In this document: positions 47,011-50,160 of the stretch, in pieces
Layout of the letters: each line of letters begins with the position of its first letter
Numbering within the stretch: the stretch's first letter is position 1
NCBI RefSeq assembly: GCF_000003605.2
Contig: NW_003122569.1
Span: 1-50,160, forward strand
Source of the DNA: Saccoglossus kowalevskii
Taxonomy: Eukaryota > Hemichordata > Enteropneusta > Harrimaniidae
DNA length: 50,160 nucleotides
Direction: 5' to 3'
Made by a program: the position numbers and the translations under genes
The notes under the pieces: model-generated
The model's input: the letters and a program-made list of their open reading frames with translations, nothing else
Told to the model about the DNA's origin: nothing
Databases searched by the model: none

Positions 47011-48690
47011 TATCCCCAGTCTACTATGTAGAGCGTGACGACTTAGGCACCATTGATATTCCCAGTCTATTATGTAGAGCTTGACGACTTAGGCACCATT
47101 GATATCCCCAGTCTACTATGTGGAGCTTGACGAATTAGGCACCATTGATATCCCCAGTCTACTATCTATAGCGTGACGACTAAGGCACCATTGATATACC
47201 CAGTCTACTATCTAGAGCGTGACGACTTAGGCACCATTAATATCCCCAGTCTACTATGTAGAGCTTGACGACTTAGGCACCATTGATATCCCCAGTCTAC
47301 AATGTGGAGCTTGACGACTTAGGCACCATTGACATCCCCAGTCTACTATGTGGAGTGTGACGACTTAGGTTCCATTGATATCCCCAGTCTACTATGTGGA
47401 GAGTGACGACTTAGGTACCATTGATATCCCCTGTCTACTATGTGGAGCGTGACGACTTAGGCACCATTGACATCCCCAGTCTACTATGTGGAACTTGACG
47501 ACTTAGGCACCATTGACATCCCCAGTCTACTATGTGGAGTGTGACGACTTAGGCACCATTGATATCCCCAGTCTACTATGTGGAGTGTGACGACTTAGGC
47601 ACCATTGATATCCCCAGTCTACTATGTGGAGCGTGACGACTTAGGCACCATTGACATCCCCAGTCTACTTTGTGGAGCGTGACGACTTAGGCACCATTGA
47701 TATCCCCAGTCTACTATGTGGAGCTGAGCTTGACGACTTAGGTACCATTGATATCCCCAGTCTACTATGTGGAGCTGAGCTTGACGACTTAGGCACCATT
47801 GATATTTCCAGTCTACTATGTGGAGCTTGACGACTTAGGCACCATTGGTATCCCCAGTCTACTATATGGAGCTTGACGACTTAGGCACCATTGATATCCC
47901 CAGTCTACTATCTAGAGCGTGACGACTTAGGCACCATTGATATCCCCAGTCTACTATGTGGAGCTGAGCTTGACGACTTAGGTACCATTGATATCCCCAG
48001 TCTACTATGTGGAGCTGAGCTTGACGACTTAGGCACCATTGATATTTCCAGTCTACTATGTGGAGCTTGACGACTTAGGCACCATTGGTATCCCCAGTCT
48101 ACTCTGTGGAGCTTGACGACTTAGGCACCATTGATATCCCCAGTCTACTATCAAGAGCATGACGACTTAGGCACCATTGATATCCCCAGTCTACTATGTG
48201 GAGTGTGACGACTTAGGCACTATTGATATCCCCAGTCTACTATCTAGAGTGTGACGACTTAGGCACCATTGACATCCCCAGTATACTATGTGGAACTTGA
48301 CGACTTAGGCACCATTGACATCCCCAGTCTACTATGTGGAGTGAGACGACTTAGGTACCATTGATATCCCCAGTCTACTATGCGGAGTGTGACGACTTAG
48401 GTACCATTGATATCCCCAGTCTACTATGTGGAGCGTGACGACTTAGGCACCATTGATATCCCCAGTCTACTATGTGGAGCTGAGCTTGACGACTTAGGTA
48501 CCATTGATATCCCCAGTCTACTATGTGGAGCTGAGCTTGACGACTTAGGCACCATTGATATTTCCAGTCTACTATGTGGAGCTTGACGACTTAGGCACCA
48601 TTGGTATCCCCAGTCTACTCTGTGGAGCTTGACGACTTAGGCACCATTGATATCCCCAGTCTACTATGTAGAGCTTGACGACTTAGGCAC
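47011..48690. repeat. Delta and cassette fragments
   Basis: Delta-type monomers (GATATTCCC, TCTATTATG, GACTAAGG, CATTAATATC) lead to TACTTTGTGG (47666) and the cassette at 47724, which match 6681 and 6739 at offset 40985. Two cassettes, 47724 and 47964, are 240 bp apart. The block then joins a copy of 44040-44300 (offset 3927) and a copy of 45780-46150 (offset 2486). Confidence 0.8.
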
Positions 48691-50135
48691 CATTGATATC
48701 CCCAGTCTATTATGTAGAGCTTGACGACTTAGGCACCATTGATATCCCAAGTCTACTATGTGGACCTTGACGAATAATGCACCATTGATATCCCCAGTCT
48801 ACTATCTAGAGCGTGACGACTTAGGCACCATTGATATCCCCAGTCTACTATCTAGAGCGTGACGACTTAGGCACCATTGATATCCCCAGTCTACTATGTA
48901 GAGCTTGACGACTTAGGCACCATTGATATCCCCAGTCTACAATGTGGAGCTTGACGACTTAGGCACTATTGACATCCCATGTCTACTCTGTGGAGTGTGA
49001 CGACTTAGGTTCCATTGATATCCCCAGTCTACTATGTGGAGTGTGACGACTTAGGTACCAATGATATCCCCTGACTACTATGTGGAGCGTGACGACTTAG
49101 GCACCATTAACATCCCCAGTCTACTATGTGGAACTTGACGACTTAGGCACCATTGACATCCCCAGTCTACTATGTGTAATGTGACGACTTAGGTACCATT
49201 GATATCCCCAGTCTACTATGTGGAGCGTGACGACTTAGGCACCATTGACATCGCCAGTCTACTATGTGGAGCGTGACGACTTAGGCACCATTGATATACC
49301 CAGTCTATTATGTGGAGCGTGACGACTTAGGCACCATTGACATCCCCGGTCTACTATGTGGAGCGTGACGACTTAGGCACCATTGATATACCCAGTCTAC
49401 TCTGTGGAGCGTGACGACTTAGGTACCATTGATATACCCAGTCTACTATGTGGAGCGTGACGACTTAGGCACCATTGACATCCCCAGTCTACTATGTGGA
49501 GCTTGATGACTTAGGCACCATTGATATACACAGTCTACTATGTGGAGCGTGACGACTTAGGCACCATTGACATCCCCAGTCTACTATGTGGAGCGTGACT
49601 ACTTAGGCACCATTGATATACCCAGTCTACTATATGGAGTGTGACGACTTAGGCACCATTGACATCCCCAGTCTACTATGTGGAGCTTGACGACTTAGAC
49701 ACCATTGACATCCCCAGTCTACTATGTGGAGTGTGACGACTTAGGTACCATTGATATCCCCAGTCTACTATGTGGAGTGTGACGACTTAGGTATCATTGA
49801 TATCCCCAGTCTGCTATGTGGAGCGTGACGACTTAGGCACCATTGATATACCTAGTCTCCTATGTGGAGCATGACGACTTATGCACCATTGACATCCCCA
49901 GTCTACTATGTGGAGCGTGACGACTTAGGCATCTTTGATATCCCCAGTCTACTATGTGCAGCTTGACCACTTGGGTACCATTGATATCCCCAGTCTACTA
50001 TCTAGAGCGTGACGACTTAGTACCATTGATATCCCCGTCTACTATGTGGAGTGTGACGACTTAGTACCATTGATATCCCCAGTCTACTATGGGGAGCGTG
50101 ACGTCTTATGCACCATTGACATCCCCAGTCTACTA
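48691..50135. repeat. Right-terminal mosaic of the array (zeta copy 2)
   Basis: The first 340 bp copy 44430-44780 (offset 4259). The rest copies the zeta block of 17800-18988: TGACTACTATG (49072), GTGTAATGTGACG, the dimer run, CATCTTTGATATC (49930) and GCAGCTTGACCACTTGG. The final offset is 31147, which is the 31149 of position 49930 less two single-base deletions (CTTAGTACC near 50016 and 50060). The last monomers carry GGGGAGCGTGACGTC (near 50090). The array then stops in mid-monomer at 50135. No cassette occurs after 48531. Confidence 0.85.
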
Positions 50136-50160
50136 GTATAATATAATAATCTTTATTGAA
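50136..50160. other. AT-rich non-satellite flank at the right edge of the array
   Basis: After CAGTCTACTA the expected TGTGG does not follow. The sequence changes to GTATAATATAATAATC and runs to the window end. Only 3 of the 25 bases are G or C, against about half in the array. The junction lies inside the 8-bp palindrome TACTAGTA (50131-50138). This is either the true edge of the array or the start of an inserted element; 25 bases are too few to identify it. Confidence 0.9.

Larger units (their letters stand above)
1..50135. repeat. Satellite DNA array, about 46-bp monomer, head-to-tail
   Basis: One uninterrupted tandem array fills the window except its last 25 bases. The period is 46 bp: the motif GACGAC starts at 162 and again at 208, and at 6420 and again at 6466. 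A typical monomer is about 50% GC and holds, in order, GACGACTTAGGCACCATTGA, then a variable GATATC-type centre, then CAGTCTACTA, then a variable linker such as TGTGGAGCGT. All copies seen run in the same direction; I saw no inverted block. About 92 monomers are 51 bp, giving roughly 1,080 units (an estimate, not a machine count). Copies differ from the consensus at only a few positions each. Such arrays are typical of eukaryotic heterochromatin; which kind cannot be told here. The left end lies outside the window. Confidence 0.98.

Noticed and set aside
1-50135. CRISPR array
   Set aside because: There are no unique spacers between repeats; every base belongs to the monomer, units vary by substitution and are grouped in higher-order repeats, and there is no leader or cas gene.
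1-50135. Telomeric repeat (TTAGG as in many arthropods)
   Set aside because: TTAGG occurs once per 46-bp monomer as part of CTTAGGCACC, not in tandem, so it is chance.
1-50135. Tandem-repeat protein gene or bacterial surface-protein repeats
   Set aside because: 46 is not a multiple of three and all frames of the normal monomer contain stops within three units, on both strands.
1-50135. Transposon, LTR or other mobile element inside the array
   Set aside because: I looked for any stretch that loses the 46-bp period for more than about 30 bases and found none before 50135.
50136-50160. Promoter or polyadenylation signal in the AT-rich end
   Set aside because: TATAATATAAT-like and CTTTATTG strings are expected by chance in 25 bases of 88% AT sequence, and there is no gene to attach them to.

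Overview
The window is almost entirely one tandem satellite array. From base 1 to base 50135 it is built from a monomer of about 46 bp, always in the same orientation. I estimate about 1,080 copies by eye and saw no unique sequence, transposon or gene inside it. The array is already running at base 1, so its left end lies outside the window. Its right end is inside: the last monomer stops at 50135 and is followed by 25 bp of AT-rich, non-repeat sequence.

This is what eukaryotic satellite heterochromatin (centromeric, pericentromeric, subtelomeric or sex-linked) looks like. There is no bacterial gene density and no open frame longer than about 75 codons. I cannot name the organism. I do not recognise the monomer as a published satellite, but that is weak evidence because I could not search a database.

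Monomers differ mainly at two places: the linker at the end (GTGGAGCGT, GTGGAGTGT, GTAGAGCTT, CTAGAGCGT and others) and the central GATATC/GACATC/GATATAC/GATATTC/GGTATC position. These variants recur in fixed order, which gives a layered higher-order repeat (HOR) structure. (1) 92-bp dimers alternate GACATCCCCAG with GATATACCCAG. (2) A landmark cassette holds two consecutive 51-bp monomers, each lengthened by a 5-bp GAGCT duplication; I count 42 pairs and 8 singles. (3) Local tandem units of 276, about 796-842, 874, 884, 1206 and about 1480-1526 bp. (4) Blocks of 0.4-1.9 kb repeated 2.4-41 kb apart at constant offsets, for example 2090-3510 matching 39335-40755 at an offset of 37245.

Region by region: 1-5391, two rounds of the block families called alpha and beta here. 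5392-9010, the gamma, dimer and delta blocks. 9010-12430, cassettes, a damaged patch and the epsilon family. 12430-15204, a tandem of alpha blocks. 15204-19340, a beta-like block, an out-of-register junction at 16851, 276-bp repeats and the zeta block. 19340-23975, dimer-rich DNA and the eta block. 23975-28757, the 1206- and 884-bp tandems. 28757-34800, eta again, the 874-bp tandem and beta copies. 34800-39350, delta repeats. 39350-50135, a mosaic of pieces found elsewhere, ending at the array edge.

No gene, RNA gene, promoter or other known functional system is supported. The most useful observations are the HOR hierarchy, the right boundary, the recombination junctions and five clusters of single-base indels, which may mark assembly joins or consensus errors. 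Block names (alpha to eta) are mine, for cross-reference only. Block edges are read by eye and are good to about one monomer unless an exact offset is given.
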